NCBI RefSeq assembly: GCF_028368855.1
Contig: NZ_JAQNCY010000010.1
Coordinates: 79,308-143,307 of the forward strand
Direction of reading: 5' to 3'
Origin: Leisingera sp. SS27
GTDB lineage: Bacteria > Pseudomonadota > Alphaproteobacteria > Rhodobacterales > Rhodobacteraceae
DNA length: 64,000 bases
Both the position numbers and the translations under genes were made by a program. Under the pieces are notes generated by a model that worked only from the letters and a program-made list of their open reading frames with translations, was not told the DNA's origin and did not search any database. Positions 16,332 to 24,770 of this stretch are shown here, piece by piece. Positions within the stretch are counted from its first letter, which is position 1, and every line of letters begins with the position of its first letter.

Positions 16332-16852
16332 CTTCGGACCACAATCATAAGAGATGTAGTTTCGAGACAGGCTGAAGTTGCATCATAGATCCCAGATCGC
16401 AGTTTGATTGGTATACTTGGTGCTACAAGGTCGTCACCAATTTCTGCAGCCTGTATGACTCGCATTTCACCGGGTTCGTGAATTTCGATACTGATGTGTT
16501 CCGCTCGTTCGCTGGAAATTAGCTCTTCGAATTTCTTGGAACGCAGGGCAGGCAGGATTTCGGCTTCATCGTCCACCCCTAACCATTGAACCAAGTAACC
16601 GCCATCTAGTTCCTCTGTGGTGATCCATGAAACAGGCCCGATGTCTCCTCCAAGAACGTATCCTGTGTCGTCACCGCAACGTATTGGACCGATCCAGTCT
16701 GAAATGTCGCACGCCCGACTATAATCACTAGCATCTTCGCCGTGCGTCTCAAACGTCCAGCCTTCCGTTCCGCGCCATGACGACAGCGACTCTTCCGCTA
16801 GCATAAGGAACGGTCCGCCTTCGGTATCAATCCACTCATGCAAATCTGGCAT
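16304..16852 (-). CDS. Imm21-like immunity protein (orphan)
   Basis: This 182-residue cytoplasmic protein contains an N-terminal segment (EWIDTEGGPFLMLAEESLSS, a WRGTEG motif, then DYSRACDISDWIGPIRCGD and GYVLGGD) that matches my recollection of the Imm21 family from polymorphic toxin systems: W-I-x-x-x-GGP, W-x-G and D-Y-x-R-A-C. Imm proteins neutralise a cognate secreted toxin by direct binding. No toxin, T6SS or secretion gene is adjacent, so it looks like an orphan immunity gene. The gene and its flanks (about 16140-17000) are visibly less GC-rich than the neighbours, which suggests horizontal acquisition. The family assignment is by eye only. Confidence 0.65.
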   Translation of the reverse strand: MPDLHEWIDTEGGPFLMLAEESLSSWRGTEGWTFETHGEDASDYSRACDISDWIGPIRCGDDTGYVLGGDIGPVSWITTEELDGGYLVQWLGVDDEAEILPALRSKKFEELISSERAEHISIEIHEPGEMRVIQAAEIGDDLVAPSIPIKLRSGIYDATSACLETTSLMIVVRRLKLQYSAA

Positions 16853-16975
16853 GCGCCCTCAAAGTTCCCATCCTCTACGGAGCCGACACTGGTGCAGGCG
16901 CAGCAACAAGTAAACAGGGCTCGAACCGGAGTTTCGCTGCATCAAGCGTGAATGGCAGCAAAGCCTGCTGCCAGA

Positions 16976-17001
16976 AGTGATCCGCCCGAAGGCGGACCAC
17001 T
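16976..17001 (-). terminator. Terminator of the CBS-domain gene
   Basis: Arms 16976-16986 and 16991-17001 (AGTGATCCGCC / GGCGGACCACT, one mismatch, CGAA loop) form a stem just after the CBS gene stop on the minus strand, followed there by TTCT. Confidence 0.6.
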
Positions 17002-17012
17002 TGGTATAAGCC

Positions 17013-17537
17013 TCAGCCGACGATCATCTGCTTCATGCGCAGGGCTTCGTATTCCAGCTCTTTCAGGCGGAAGTTCACCACGTCGCCGACGGTGATCATG
17101 CCCGCAAGCTTGCCGTCTTTCAGAACCGGGAGGTGGCGGAAGCGGCCCTCGTTCATCACCTTGGCCACATCAATCAGCAGGTCGCCGGGCGCGCAGGTCT
17201 TGACCTCGCGGGTCATGATCTCCTCAACCAGCTGCGGCAGGGTGTGGCCGGGCGTGTCCGCCAGACGGCGCACGATGTCGCGTTCCGACAGGATGCCCTG
17301 CAGCGCGCCGTTCTGATCGGTGACGACCAGCGCGCCGATGCGTTTTTCCTTCAGCGCCTCGACCGCGTGGCCGACCGTGTCATTGGGGCGGATTGCAAAG
17401 ATCGCGTCGCCCTTGGTTTCCAGCAGACTGGCGACTGTCGATTGGCCGTGCGACAAATTCGACTCGGCCGACTGGCTGTGGCTTTCCTGCCCGGCCTTGT
17501 CGCCCCGGGTGGGAGGCTGGTATGAGAACGGTGCCAT
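17013..17537 (-). CDS. CBS-domain protein (tandem pair)
   Basis: This 174-residue protein is made almost entirely of two CBS domains, at about 37-95 (DAIFAIRPNDTVGHAVEALKEKRIGALVVTD, then GILSERDIVRRLA) and 105-160 (MTREVKTCAPGDLLIDVAKVMNEGRFRHLPVL, then GMITVGDVV). Such stand-alone pairs bind adenine nucleotides or NAD-type ligands and act as energy sensors or regulators. The first ~30 residues are polar and probably disordered. It is transcribed away from the small membrane gene and apbE. No specific partner can be named. Confidence 0.88.
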   Translation of the reverse strand: MAPFSYQPPTRGDKAGQESHSQSAESNLSHGQSTVASLLETKGDAIFAIRPNDTVGHAVEALKEKRIGALVVTDQNGALQGILSERDIVRRLADTPGHTLPQLVEEIMTREVKTCAPGDLLIDVAKVMNEGRFRHLPVLKDGKLAGMITVGDVVNFRLKELEYEALRMKQMIVG

Positions 17538-17649
17538 GCGCGGGGTCTCCTCCTGTATCCTGCATCAGGTCATACCCCCATCTTAGCGGCGGATTATGAT
17601 CCGGGAAGGGGCGAAATGACGCGAGCGCTAACAACAGCGGAAAAACAAC

Positions 17650-17838
17650 ATGTTCGAAAGCCTCTACCTGACCCCCGTGACCGGTGCGCTGACCGTGTTC
17701 CTGGTGGTGGTCTGCGGCCACCTGTACCGGCAGAACTGGAAGTCCGAGGCGCCAAACGCGCGGTTCCGGGCCTGGCTTTACGGGCTGCCGGCCGCGGTGG
17801 GCCTGCTGGCGCTGGCCTTTTTGCCTTTGAAGTTCTGA
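17650..17838 (+). CDS. Small two-helix membrane protein, unknown
   Basis: This is a 62-residue protein with two hydrophobic segments, about 9-25 (GALTVFLVVVCGHLY) and 44-60 (LPAAVGLLALAFLPL), joined by a basic linker with RFRAWLYG. It lies 80 nt before apbE on the same strand. A link to Na+-NQR assembly is possible from position alone. The ribosome-binding site is weak. Confidence 0.55.
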   Translation: MFESLYLTPVTGALTVFLVVVCGHLYRQNWKSEAPNARFRAWLYGLPAAVGLLALAFLPLKF

Positions 17839-17917
17839 GGCCTGCTCCGGCGCTCCGTTTGACTCTGCCGCGGGGCAGGGGCATAGCTGCGCCAGTTTTT
17901 CCGCCGGAGGTTGCCGA

Positions 17918-18964
17918 ATGCCCAGCCCGTTGCCCAGAAAACTCCTGATCGCCCTGACCCTGCCCGCGGTGCTGGCCATGTCCGGCTGCTGGTTCGGCAG
18001 CGACCCGGAAGAGGTGCGGCTGACGGGTGAAACCATGGGCACCACCTACAGCGTGATTGCGATTGGCGAGGATCTGGACGCCGGGGCGCTGGGGTCCGCG
18101 GTGGAGGGCACCCTGGCGGCGGTCAATGCCAGGATGTCGAACTGGGATCCGGCCTCCGAGGTCTCCACCTTCTCAGCCGAGCGCAGCACCGCGCCGGTGC
18201 GTGTGTCGCCGGAATTTGCCCATGTGCTGGCGGCGGCGGGGGACGTGCACGCCAAGACCGGCGGCAAGTTCGATGTGACCCTGGGCCCGCTGATTGAGCT
18301 GTGGGGCTTTGGGCCGCGCAAGCCCGAAGATCCGGTGCCGTCGGATGCGGCCATCGCCAAGGCGCTGGAGGGCGTCGGCCAGGCGCGGCTGCTGGTGCTG
18401 GATGCAGAGGCCGGCACGCTCAGGAAATCCGCGCCGGAAACCGGCATCAACCTGTCGGCCATTGCCAAGGGCTATGGCGTGGATGCGGTGGCAGAGGCGC
18501 TGCAGGGGTTTGGCGTTGAGCATTACATGGTCGAGATCGGCGGCGATCTGGTGACCAAGGGCGAAAACGCCAAGGGCGAGGCCTGGCGCATCGGAATCGA
18601 GAAACCGGATGCGGCGGCGCAGACCGTGCAGCTGATCGTGCCGGTCAGCAACCACGGGCTGGCGACCTCGGGCGACTACCGCAATTACTTCGAGCATGAG
18701 GGCAAACGCTATTCCCACATCCTCGATCCGGTGGCCGGGCGGCCGGTCACCCATGCGACCACCTCTGTCACGGTGATCGCAGAAAACGCCATGCTGGCGG
18801 ATGCCTGGGCCACTGCAATGCTGGTTCTGGGCCGCGAAAACGGGCTGAAGCTTGCTGAGGAGCATAAACTTGCCGTGTTTTTCATTGATCGGGACGTGCA
18901 AGCCGGGCCGGATGCCTATATGACAGCGGCAAGCAGCGCGTTCGAGGCGCTGACCGCAAACTGA
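17918..18964 (+). CDS. apbE: FAD:protein FMN transferase ApbE
   Basis: This 348-residue lipoprotein (signal peptide with C24 in LAMSGC) covalently attaches FMN to the SGAT-type threonines of NqrB and NqrC on the periplasmic side, using FAD and Mg2+. Family motifs seen are GETMGTTYSV, KFDVTLGPLIELWGFG, LSAIAKGYGVDAVAEALQ, MVEIGGDLVTKG, GLATSGDYRNYF, and HILDPVAGRPVTHATTSVTV with an Asp/Thr metal site. The start has GGAGG 7 nt upstream. It stands 34 nt before nqrM, forming the maturation half of the nqr locus, about 3 kb from nqrF. Confidence 0.95.
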   Translation: MPSPLPRKLLIALTLPAVLAMSGCWFGSDPEEVRLTGETMGTTYSVIAIGEDLDAGALGSAVEGTLAAVNARMSNWDPASEVSTFSAERSTAPVRVSPEFAHVLAAAGDVHAKTGGKFDVTLGPLIELWGFGPRKPEDPVPSDAAIAKALEGVGQARLLVLDAEAGTLRKSAPETGINLSAIAKGYGVDAVAEALQGFGVEHYMVEIGGDLVTKGENAKGEAWRIGIEKPDAAAQTVQLIVPVSNHGLATSGDYRNYFEHEGKRYSHILDPVAGRPVTHATTSVTVIAENAMLADAWATAMLVLGRENGLKLAEEHKLAVFFIDRDVQAGPDAYMTAASSAFEALTAN

Positions 18965-18998
18965 CGCCGCGCACCAAGCTTCCTGCGAGGGACACCAT

Positions 18999-19244
18999 AT
19001 GAGCACCTTTCTTCTGGCCTTCATCCTGCTGCTGATCGTCACCCTGGGCATGTCGCTGGGCGTGATCCTGATGGGCAAGAAGATCAAGGGCAGCTGCGGC
19101 GGCCTGAATGCGATCTCGGGTGCCGACAAATGCGTGGTCTGCTCCAAGGATGTCGATCCCGACAGCCCGCTGCGGGACAAATTGCAGTGCAAACGCGCGC
19201 GCAAGATGGTCGAGCAGATGGAACGCGAGGCGCAGCAGGCCTGA
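18999..19244 (+). CDS. nqrM: Na+-NQR maturation protein NqrM
   Basis: This is an 81-residue protein with one N-terminal membrane helix (about 3-25) and four cysteines, C33, C45, C48 and C64 (GSCGGL, DKCVVC, LQCKRA), the arrangement of NqrM (DUF539). NqrM is required to build the iron-sulfur centre between NqrD and NqrE. It follows apbE directly, as in many nqr operons, and ends convergently with the NodT-type gene 26 nt away. Confidence 0.95.
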   Translation: MSTFLLAFILLLIVTLGMSLGVILMGKKIKGSCGGLNAISGADKCVVCSKDVDPDSPLRDKLQCKRARKMVEQMEREAQQA

Positions 19245-19270
19245 GCCCGTCTGCGGCGTCCCGTTTCAGC

Positions 19271-20680
19271 CTATTCTGAAGGATTCACCGCCACGACTGC
19301 GCTGCCCGGATCCTGGTGCGGCGCCCATCCCTTGCCCAGCGAAATCTGCAGGCTGGCCCAGGCCAGCGCCAGATCGCGCCGTGCGGTGATCAGGGCCAGT
19401 TCGTTGTCGCGCAGCGCTTCTTCGGTGTTCAGAAGGTCGAACAGGGTGATTTCACTGGCCTTGAAGGTTTCCCGCGCAAGATCGGCAACCTTGGTTCCCA
19501 GATTGACGGCGCGGGCCTGGGCAGCGGTGCGCTCACGGGCGGCGCGCAGGCTGCTTTGCTGCGACTGGACCTCTTCCACCGCGGCCCTGACTGCGGCGCG
19601 GTAGTCGTATTCGGTTGCCTTGGCCTCGGCGATGGCGCTTTTGTGGAAGGCGCGCAGCACCGGGCGGTTGAACAGCGGCAGGTTCAGCACCGGGCCGATC
19701 TGGTAGAGAGCACCGGTGCCACGGGTGGCGCGCACAGAGCCGGAAACCTCCAGCGAAGGATACAGCTCCGCTTCGGTGATGCCGGTATCGGCCGCAGCGC
19801 TGCGCAGCTGGGCCTCGGCCAGCAGCACATCGGGACGGTTGCGCAGCAGGGTAGCGGGCACGCCCAGTTCCGGCTGGCTGGCGGGGTAGGGCTGGCCATA
19901 GCTGCCCTGCATCATCGCAAAGACCTCTGCCGCGTCGCGGTCCAGAAGGGTTGCCAGGGCAAAGACAGAGGATTCGTAGCTGGCAACAAAGCCGGGCAGG
20001 TCCGCCTTGGCGCTGGCGACCTGAAGCTTGGTGCGCTCCACATCCAGCGCCAGCAGGGCACGGGCCGCCTGCAGTTCTTCCACAGTTGCCAGAATCTGCT
20101 GGCGCAGCTGGATCGTCTTACGGGTCACGGCGGCGCCGCGCTGGAAGAACCGCGCCTCGATGTAGGTGCGGGTGATGGCTTCGATCAGCGCCAGCCGGGT
20201 GGTGGCCATCCGGTAGAATTCCGCGTCGCGGTCTGCCACTGCCCGTTCGGAGCGGCGCTGGAACTCGCCGAAGAGGTCAAAGACGTAGGTGGCGCCAACC
20301 TCTGCCGTGTCGGTGCTGGTGGAACCGTTCTGGGATTCGGGGCGCGCAAAGATGGAACTGCCGTCCAGATCGCCGCTGACTTGCTGCGGCCGGCCGGTGC
20401 CGCGGCGCAGGGCCTCTGCCGAGATCAGGCGCTGCTTGGCGGCCTTGAGCCCCAGGTTCTGCTGCAGTCCCGCGGTGATCAGCCTGTTCAGAGTGGCATC
20501 GTTCAGCCCGCGCCACCACGTCTCTGAGGCGCCTTTGGCGGTGGCATAGCTGCGGGATTGATAATAACTGGCAGGCACCGCGAAATCCGGGCGGTGGTAA
20601 TCAATGCCGACAACAGTGCAGCCGCACAGGAAAGTGCCTGCCAGCAGCACGGAACGGGCTGTCCAACGGGGTTTGCTCAT
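19271..20680 (-). CDS. NodT-type outer-membrane efflux lipoprotein (TolC family)
   Basis: This 469-residue outer-membrane channel component of tripartite efflux has a signal peptide ending LCGC (lipid-anchor C21) followed by TVVGIDYHRPDFAVPASY, the NodT/OprM N-terminal pattern. It carries two copies of the OEP helical repeat, with SAEALRRGTGRPQQVS in the first half and NRPDVLLAEAQLRSAAADTGITEAELYPSLEVSGSV in the second. No adaptor or RND pump gene is beside it, so its partners must be encoded elsewhere. The ~300-base upstream region is non-coding. Confidence 0.92.
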   Translation of the reverse strand: MSKPRWTARSVLLAGTFLCGCTVVGIDYHRPDFAVPASYYQSRSYATAKGASETWWRGLNDATLNRLITAGLQQNLGLKAAKQRLISAEALRRGTGRPQQVSGDLDGSSIFARPESQNGSTSTDTAEVGATYVFDLFGEFQRRSERAVADRDAEFYRMATTRLALIEAITRTYIEARFFQRGAAVTRKTIQLRQQILATVEELQAARALLALDVERTKLQVASAKADLPGFVASYESSVFALATLLDRDAAEVFAMMQGSYGQPYPASQPELGVPATLLRNRPDVLLAEAQLRSAAADTGITEAELYPSLEVSGSVRATRGTGALYQIGPVLNLPLFNRPVLRAFHKSAIAEAKATEYDYRAAVRAAVEEVQSQQSSLRAARERTAAQARAVNLGTKVADLARETFKASEITLFDLLNTEEALRDNELALITARRDLALAWASLQISLGKGWAPHQDPGSAVVAVNPSE

Positions 20681-20989
20681 GGTTTGCCTCAGGGCGCCCT
20701 TTTTTGCGGGCTTTCAGGCAGGATAGCCATGGCGGGGGCAGTCCGCGAAGCGGTTCCGGCGCGGTGCGGAGTCTTTCCCGGTCACTGATGCGCCTATCCC
20801 ACAGCTTTGCTTTGTCGGAAAAGGACCCGCAGGCTGGCGGTTTTGGCCTATCCTGCATACAAAAAGGCGGGCAGGCTGCCGGACCAGACCCGCCCGACCC
20901 AACCAGTGGCAGCCGCAGGTGCTGCAAGAAGCGCTGCGCCCTTGCCCCAACCTCAGCCGCCCCGGCGGTGCAACAGTGAGACCAGCCTG
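20681..20989. other. Non-coding region between divergent NodT and ALDH genes
   Basis: These 309 bases hold the promoters of the two divergent genes. A 9-bp inverted repeat, GCAGGATAG (20718-20726) and CTATCCTGC (20848-20856), brackets 121 bases and could be a looping operator pair. A C/T-rich run lies just upstream of the NodT start. I see no gene here. Confidence 0.5.
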
Positions 20990-22411
20990 ATGGACCTGCA
21001 AAAATTCTATATCGGCGGCACCTGGGTGACGCCGCATTCGGCCCGCGAATTTCCGGTGCTGAACCCGGCCACGGAGGCGCAGATCGGGACCATCATCCTC
21101 GGGGATGAGCATGATGTGAACGCCGCGGTGGCGGCGGCCAAGGCGGCGTTCGGGAGTTTTTCGCAGACCTCCCGCGCGGAGCGGATTGCGCTGCTGGAGC
21201 GGTTGCTGGAGATCAGCAGGGAGCGGCGCGAGGAGCTGGCGCAGGCGATGTCTGCTGAGATGGGGGCGCCGGTTTCGATGGCGCGGGACGCGCAGGCCGA
21301 TTCGGGGATCGGGCATCTGGAAGGTATTCTGGCGGCGCTGAAAAGCCAGGAACTGCGCGAAACCCTGCCCAATGGCGATATCCTGGTGCGCGAGCCGATC
21401 GGCGTCTGCGGTCTGATCACACCCTGGAACTGGCCGGTGAACCAGATCGCGCTCAAGGTCCTGCCTGCGCTGGCGACAGGCTGCACCTGCGTGCTGAAAC
21501 CATCGGAGCACACGCCGATGTCGGCCGCTGTTTATGCGCAGATGATCCATGATGCGGGCTATCCGGCGGGGGTGTTCAACCTGATCCATGGCGACGGGCC
21601 GACGGTGGGCGCGGGCCTGTCGCGCCATCCCGACGTAGACATGATGTCCTTCACCGGTTCGACGAGGGCGGGCATTGCGGTGTCCAAGGACGCGGCCGAC
21701 ACGGTGAAGCGGGTGACGCTGGAACTGGGCGGCAAGTCTCCGAACCTGGTGTTTGCGGATGCGGATCTTGAGGCGAAGGTCACCGCATCGGTGCTGGAAT
21801 GCATGTATAACACGGGGCAGAGCTGCGACGCACCGACCCGGATGCTGGTCGAGCGCAGCTGCTATGATCAGGTGCTGGAGATTGCCAAGGCCGCTGCCGA
21901 AGGCCAGGCGGTGGGCGATCCAAGCCAGGAGGGCGACCACATCGGCCCGATGTTCGACCGCATCCAGTACGACCGGGTGCAGGAGATGATCCAGAAGGGC
22001 ATCGGGGAGGGGGCGACCCTGCTGGCAGGCGGACTGGGCCGGCCAGAGGGGCTGGACAAGGGCTGGTACGTGCGCCCCACTGTCTTTGCTGATGTGACCA
22101 ACGATATGGCCATAGCGCAGCAGGAGATCTTTGGCCCGGTGCTGGTGATCATTCCGTTCGAGGATGAGGAGGACGCCGTCCGCATGGCCAATGACACGCC
22201 CTATGGGCTGGCGGCCTATCTGCAGACTGGCGATCCGGAGCGGGCCGAGCGGGTTGCCGCCCGGCTGCGGGCGGGCGCGGTGCATATCAACGGCGGCGGT
22301 TTCAACTACGGCTCGCCCTTCGGCGGCTACAAGCAATCCGGCAACGGCCGCGAAGGCGGCATGCTGGGGCTGGAGGATTATCAGGAAGTCAAAACCCTGC
22401 ATTTCGGCTGA
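20990..22411 (+). CDS. Aldehyde dehydrogenase
   Basis: This is a 473-residue ALDH-superfamily protein. Key residues are present: Asn in TPWNWPVNQ, Glu in LELGGKSPNLVF, Cys in NTGQSCDAPTR, and the C-terminal FGGYKQSGNGREGG. The start MDLQKFYIGGTWVTP is standard for the family; a longer frame from 20807 has no ribosome-binding site and is low-complexity. It stands alone, divergent from the NodT gene and separated from hyuA by a strong hairpin. The substrate is unknown. Confidence 0.93.
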   Translation: MDLQKFYIGGTWVTPHSAREFPVLNPATEAQIGTIILGDEHDVNAAVAAAKAAFGSFSQTSRAERIALLERLLEISRERREELAQAMSAEMGAPVSMARDAQADSGIGHLEGILAALKSQELRETLPNGDILVREPIGVCGLITPWNWPVNQIALKVLPALATGCTCVLKPSEHTPMSAAVYAQMIHDAGYPAGVFNLIHGDGPTVGAGLSRHPDVDMMSFTGSTRAGIAVSKDAADTVKRVTLELGGKSPNLVFADADLEAKVTASVLECMYNTGQSCDAPTRMLVERSCYDQVLEIAKAAAEGQAVGDPSQEGDHIGPMFDRIQYDRVQEMIQKGIGEGATLLAGGLGRPEGLDKGWYVRPTVFADVTNDMAIAQQEIFGPVLVIIPFEDEEDAVRMANDTPYGLAAYLQTGDPERAERVAARLRAGAVHINGGGFNYGSPFGGYKQSGNGREGGMLGLEDYQEVKTLHFG

Positions 22412-22416
22412 GTTCC

Positions 22417-22450
22417 CATCCCTCCCGGCAGGAGGATGCCGGGAGGGATG
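22417..22450 (+). terminator. Hairpin terminator after the aldehyde dehydrogenase
   Basis: Perfect 13-bp arms CATCCCTCCCGGC (22417-22429) and GCCGGGAGGGATG (22438-22450) enclose an 8-nt loop, 5 nt after the stop codon. No long T-run follows. Confidence 0.75.
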
Positions 22451-22553
22451 CCGTTTGCGGCCTGCCAGGTGCCGCTTTCTGACCTAATGCGTGTCGCAAT
22501 CCGCCAAGCGTGCCGCCCGGCGGCGGCTCAGGATGGAGACATGACACAGAACT

Positions 22554-22664
22554 TCATTCCAAAACGCATGGACCGCCGCGCAACCGGGTGCAACTTGGCT
22601 GCTGCCTGAGTTCCGTTGCCCTTTGCGGGTTCTCACGGTTTCTCAACGGCGGACATTGGAATGA
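22554..22664. promoter_or_regulatory. Inverted repeat TCATTCCA...TGGAATGA upstream of hyuA
   Basis: Two 8-bp arms, 22554-22561 and 22657-22664, bracket the ~110-base leader of hyuA; the right arm overlaps its ribosome-binding region. It may be a regulatory site. The rest of the 22451-22667 gap shows nothing recognisable. Confidence 0.3.
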
Positions 22665-22667
22665 CAC

Positions 22668-24770
22668 ATGACAGCATCACAGGCGCTGCGCCTTGCCATT
22701 GATATTGGCGGCACATTCACCGACACCGTGCTGGTGGCGGGCGAAGACACTATTCTGGCCTCAACAAAGACGCTGACCACCCGCCGGAGTCCGGCAGACG
22801 GTGCAATGGAAGGCGCGGCGCGGGTGATGGCGCAGGCGGGGCGTTCCCTAAGTGAGGTCACCGGTTTTATCCATGGCACCACGCTGGCCACCAACGCGCT
22901 GATTGAGCGGCGCGGGGCGCGGGTGGCGACGGTCACGACCGAGGGGTTCCGCGATATTCTGGAGATCGCCTATGAGCGGCGCTATTCCCAGTATGACATC
23001 AATCTTGAGAAGCCCGATCTGCTGGTGCCGCGGGAGCGGTCGCTGACCATCCGCGAGCGGATGTCGGCTGAAGGCTCAGTGCTGATCGCCATGGAGGACA
23101 GCGCGATTGAGGCGCTGATCGCGGAGCTGGATGCCAGCGGCGCCGAGGCGGTGGCGGTCTGCCTGATGCACGCCTATGCCAACCCGGACCATGAGCGGCG
23201 GCTGCGCGGTATTCTGGCGGCGCGGCGGCCCGGGCTGACGGTCTCGATCTCCTCCGAAGTCAGCCCCGAGGCGCGGGAGTTCGACAGGCTCTGCACCACG
23301 GTGGCAAACGCCTATATCCAGCCTCTGATGGAGACCTATCTGGCGCGGTTTGCCGCGCGTTTTGCTGTGGAAGGCGTGACGTGCCCGATCCTGATGATGA
23401 CCGCAGGCGGCGGCATGTGCACCATCCAGACCGCGGCGCGGTTTCCCATCCGGCTGGTGGAGTCGGGTCCTGCCGGTGGTGCCATCCTGGCGGCGCGGAT
23501 TGCGGCGCAGGCGGGGCTTAAGCAGGTGCTGTCCTTTGATGTCGGCGGCACCACGGCCAAGCTGTGCCTGATTGACAATGCCCGCCCGCAGACCTCGCGC
23601 CAGTTTGAGATTGCCCGCGCGGCGCGGTTCATCAAGGGCTCGGGGATGCCGGTGCGGATCCCGGTGATCGAGATGATCGAGATCGGGGCCGGCGGCGGTT
23701 CGATTGCCGGGGTGGACCGGCTGGGGCGGCTGACCGTGGGGCCGAAATCGGCGGGGTCGGAGCCCGGTCCGGTGGCCTTCGGCCGTGGCGGCACGGAGCC
23801 GGCGGTGACCGACAGCGACGTCACGCTGGGATATATCGTGCCGGAGACCTTTGCCGAGGGGCATATCCGGATTGATCCGGAGGCGTCGAAAGAGGCGCTG
23901 AGCCGTGTGATTGGTTCGCGGCTGGATATGGACGGGATTGGCGCCGCGGACGGCGTCAGCCGGATCGTGGACGAGAGCATGGCCAGCGCCGCCCGCATGC
24001 ACGCGGTGGAGTCGGGCAAGGATCTGGGTGCGCGCAGCATGATCGCTTTTGGCGGCAACGGGCCGCTGCATGCGACAAGGGTTGCGCGTTCCGCCGGGGT
24101 GTCGCGCATCGTGATCCCGCCCAATCCGGGCGTTGGATCGGCTGTGGGGTTCCTGTTTGCGCCAGTGAGCTTTGAAATCGTGCGCTCGCGCTACTCTCTG
24201 CTGGAGGACATGGATCTGGAAGGTATCAACACGCTGTTTGCCCTGTTGATTGATGAGGCGCAATCGGTGGCGGCGCAGGGGGCGGGCGAGGCTGAAACGC
24301 TGGTCCAGCGCACTGCCTTCATGCGCTACAGCGGGCAGGGGCATGAGATCGAGATTGCTTTGCCGGACCGTGATCTGACGGCACAGGATCTTGGTCCGCT
24401 GACGGCGGCGTTTGAGGCGGAATACGCCAAGCAGTTCTCCCGACCCGTGCCGGGCATGAAGATCGAGATCCTGAACTGGGCGGTGCGGGTCGCGACTCCA
24501 GATGCAGAAGTGCCGCCGGTGCCGGACGTGCCGGAGCTGCGGACCATTGCCCCGGCTGCGCACCGGCCCATCATCTGCGATGTGGATGGCCGCGAAAAGC
24601 AGGTGGCATTTGTGCCGCGGGCCAGTCTGAAACCCGGTGACCGGATCATAGGCCCGGCGCTGATTACAGAGCCGCAGACCACCACGCTGGTCTCGGCGGA
24701 TTTCTCCGCCCATGCGGATGCCATCGGCAATCTTGTCCTGATCCGGGATCAGAAAGGAGAAAAGCAATGA
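22668..24770 (+). CDS. hyuA: Hydantoinase/oxoprolinase family protein, A subunit
   Basis: This 700-residue protein is of the HyuA type: an ASKHA ATPase fold with phosphate-1 motif AIDIGGTFTDTVLV at the N-terminus, IHGTTLATNALIERRGARVATVTTEGFRD, and the second phosphate motif VLSFDVGGTTAKLCLI near residue 290, plus GAGGGSIAGVD. With HyuB it makes ATP-dependent enzymes that open hydantoins, N-methylhydantoin or 5-oxoproline, or carboxylate ketones. The length fits the separate-subunit type. The start is preceded by GGAATGACAC. It overlaps hyuB by 4 nt (ATGA). The downstream aminotransferase and racemase suggest an amino-acid-derived cyclic amide, by inference. Confidence 0.92.
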   Translation: MTASQALRLAIDIGGTFTDTVLVAGEDTILASTKTLTTRRSPADGAMEGAARVMAQAGRSLSEVTGFIHGTTLATNALIERRGARVATVTTEGFRDILEIAYERRYSQYDINLEKPDLLVPRERSLTIRERMSAEGSVLIAMEDSAIEALIAELDASGAEAVAVCLMHAYANPDHERRLRGILAARRPGLTVSISSEVSPEAREFDRLCTTVANAYIQPLMETYLARFAARFAVEGVTCPILMMTAGGGMCTIQTAARFPIRLVESGPAGGAILAARIAAQAGLKQVLSFDVGGTTAKLCLIDNARPQTSRQFEIARAARFIKGSGMPVRIPVIEMIEIGAGGGSIAGVDRLGRLTVGPKSAGSEPGPVAFGRGGTEPAVTDSDVTLGYIVPETFAEGHIRIDPEASKEALSRVIGSRLDMDGIGAADGVSRIVDESMASAARMHAVESGKDLGARSMIAFGGNGPLHATRVARSAGVSRIVIPPNPGVGSAVGFLFAPVSFEIVRSRYSLLEDMDLEGINTLFALLIDEAQSVAAQGAGEAETLVQRTAFMRYSGQGHEIEIALPDRDLTAQDLGPLTAAFEAEYAKQFSRPVPGMKIEILNWAVRVATPDAEVPPVPDVPELRTIAPAAHRPIICDVDGREKQVAFVPRASLKPGDRIIGPALITEPQTTTLVSADFSAHADAIGNLVLIRDQKGEKQ

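Noticed and set aside
20714..22402. A 562-codon minus-strand open frame across the aldehyde dehydrogenase
   Set aside because: The plus-strand ALDH has all catalytic motifs; the antisense frame does not resemble a protein.
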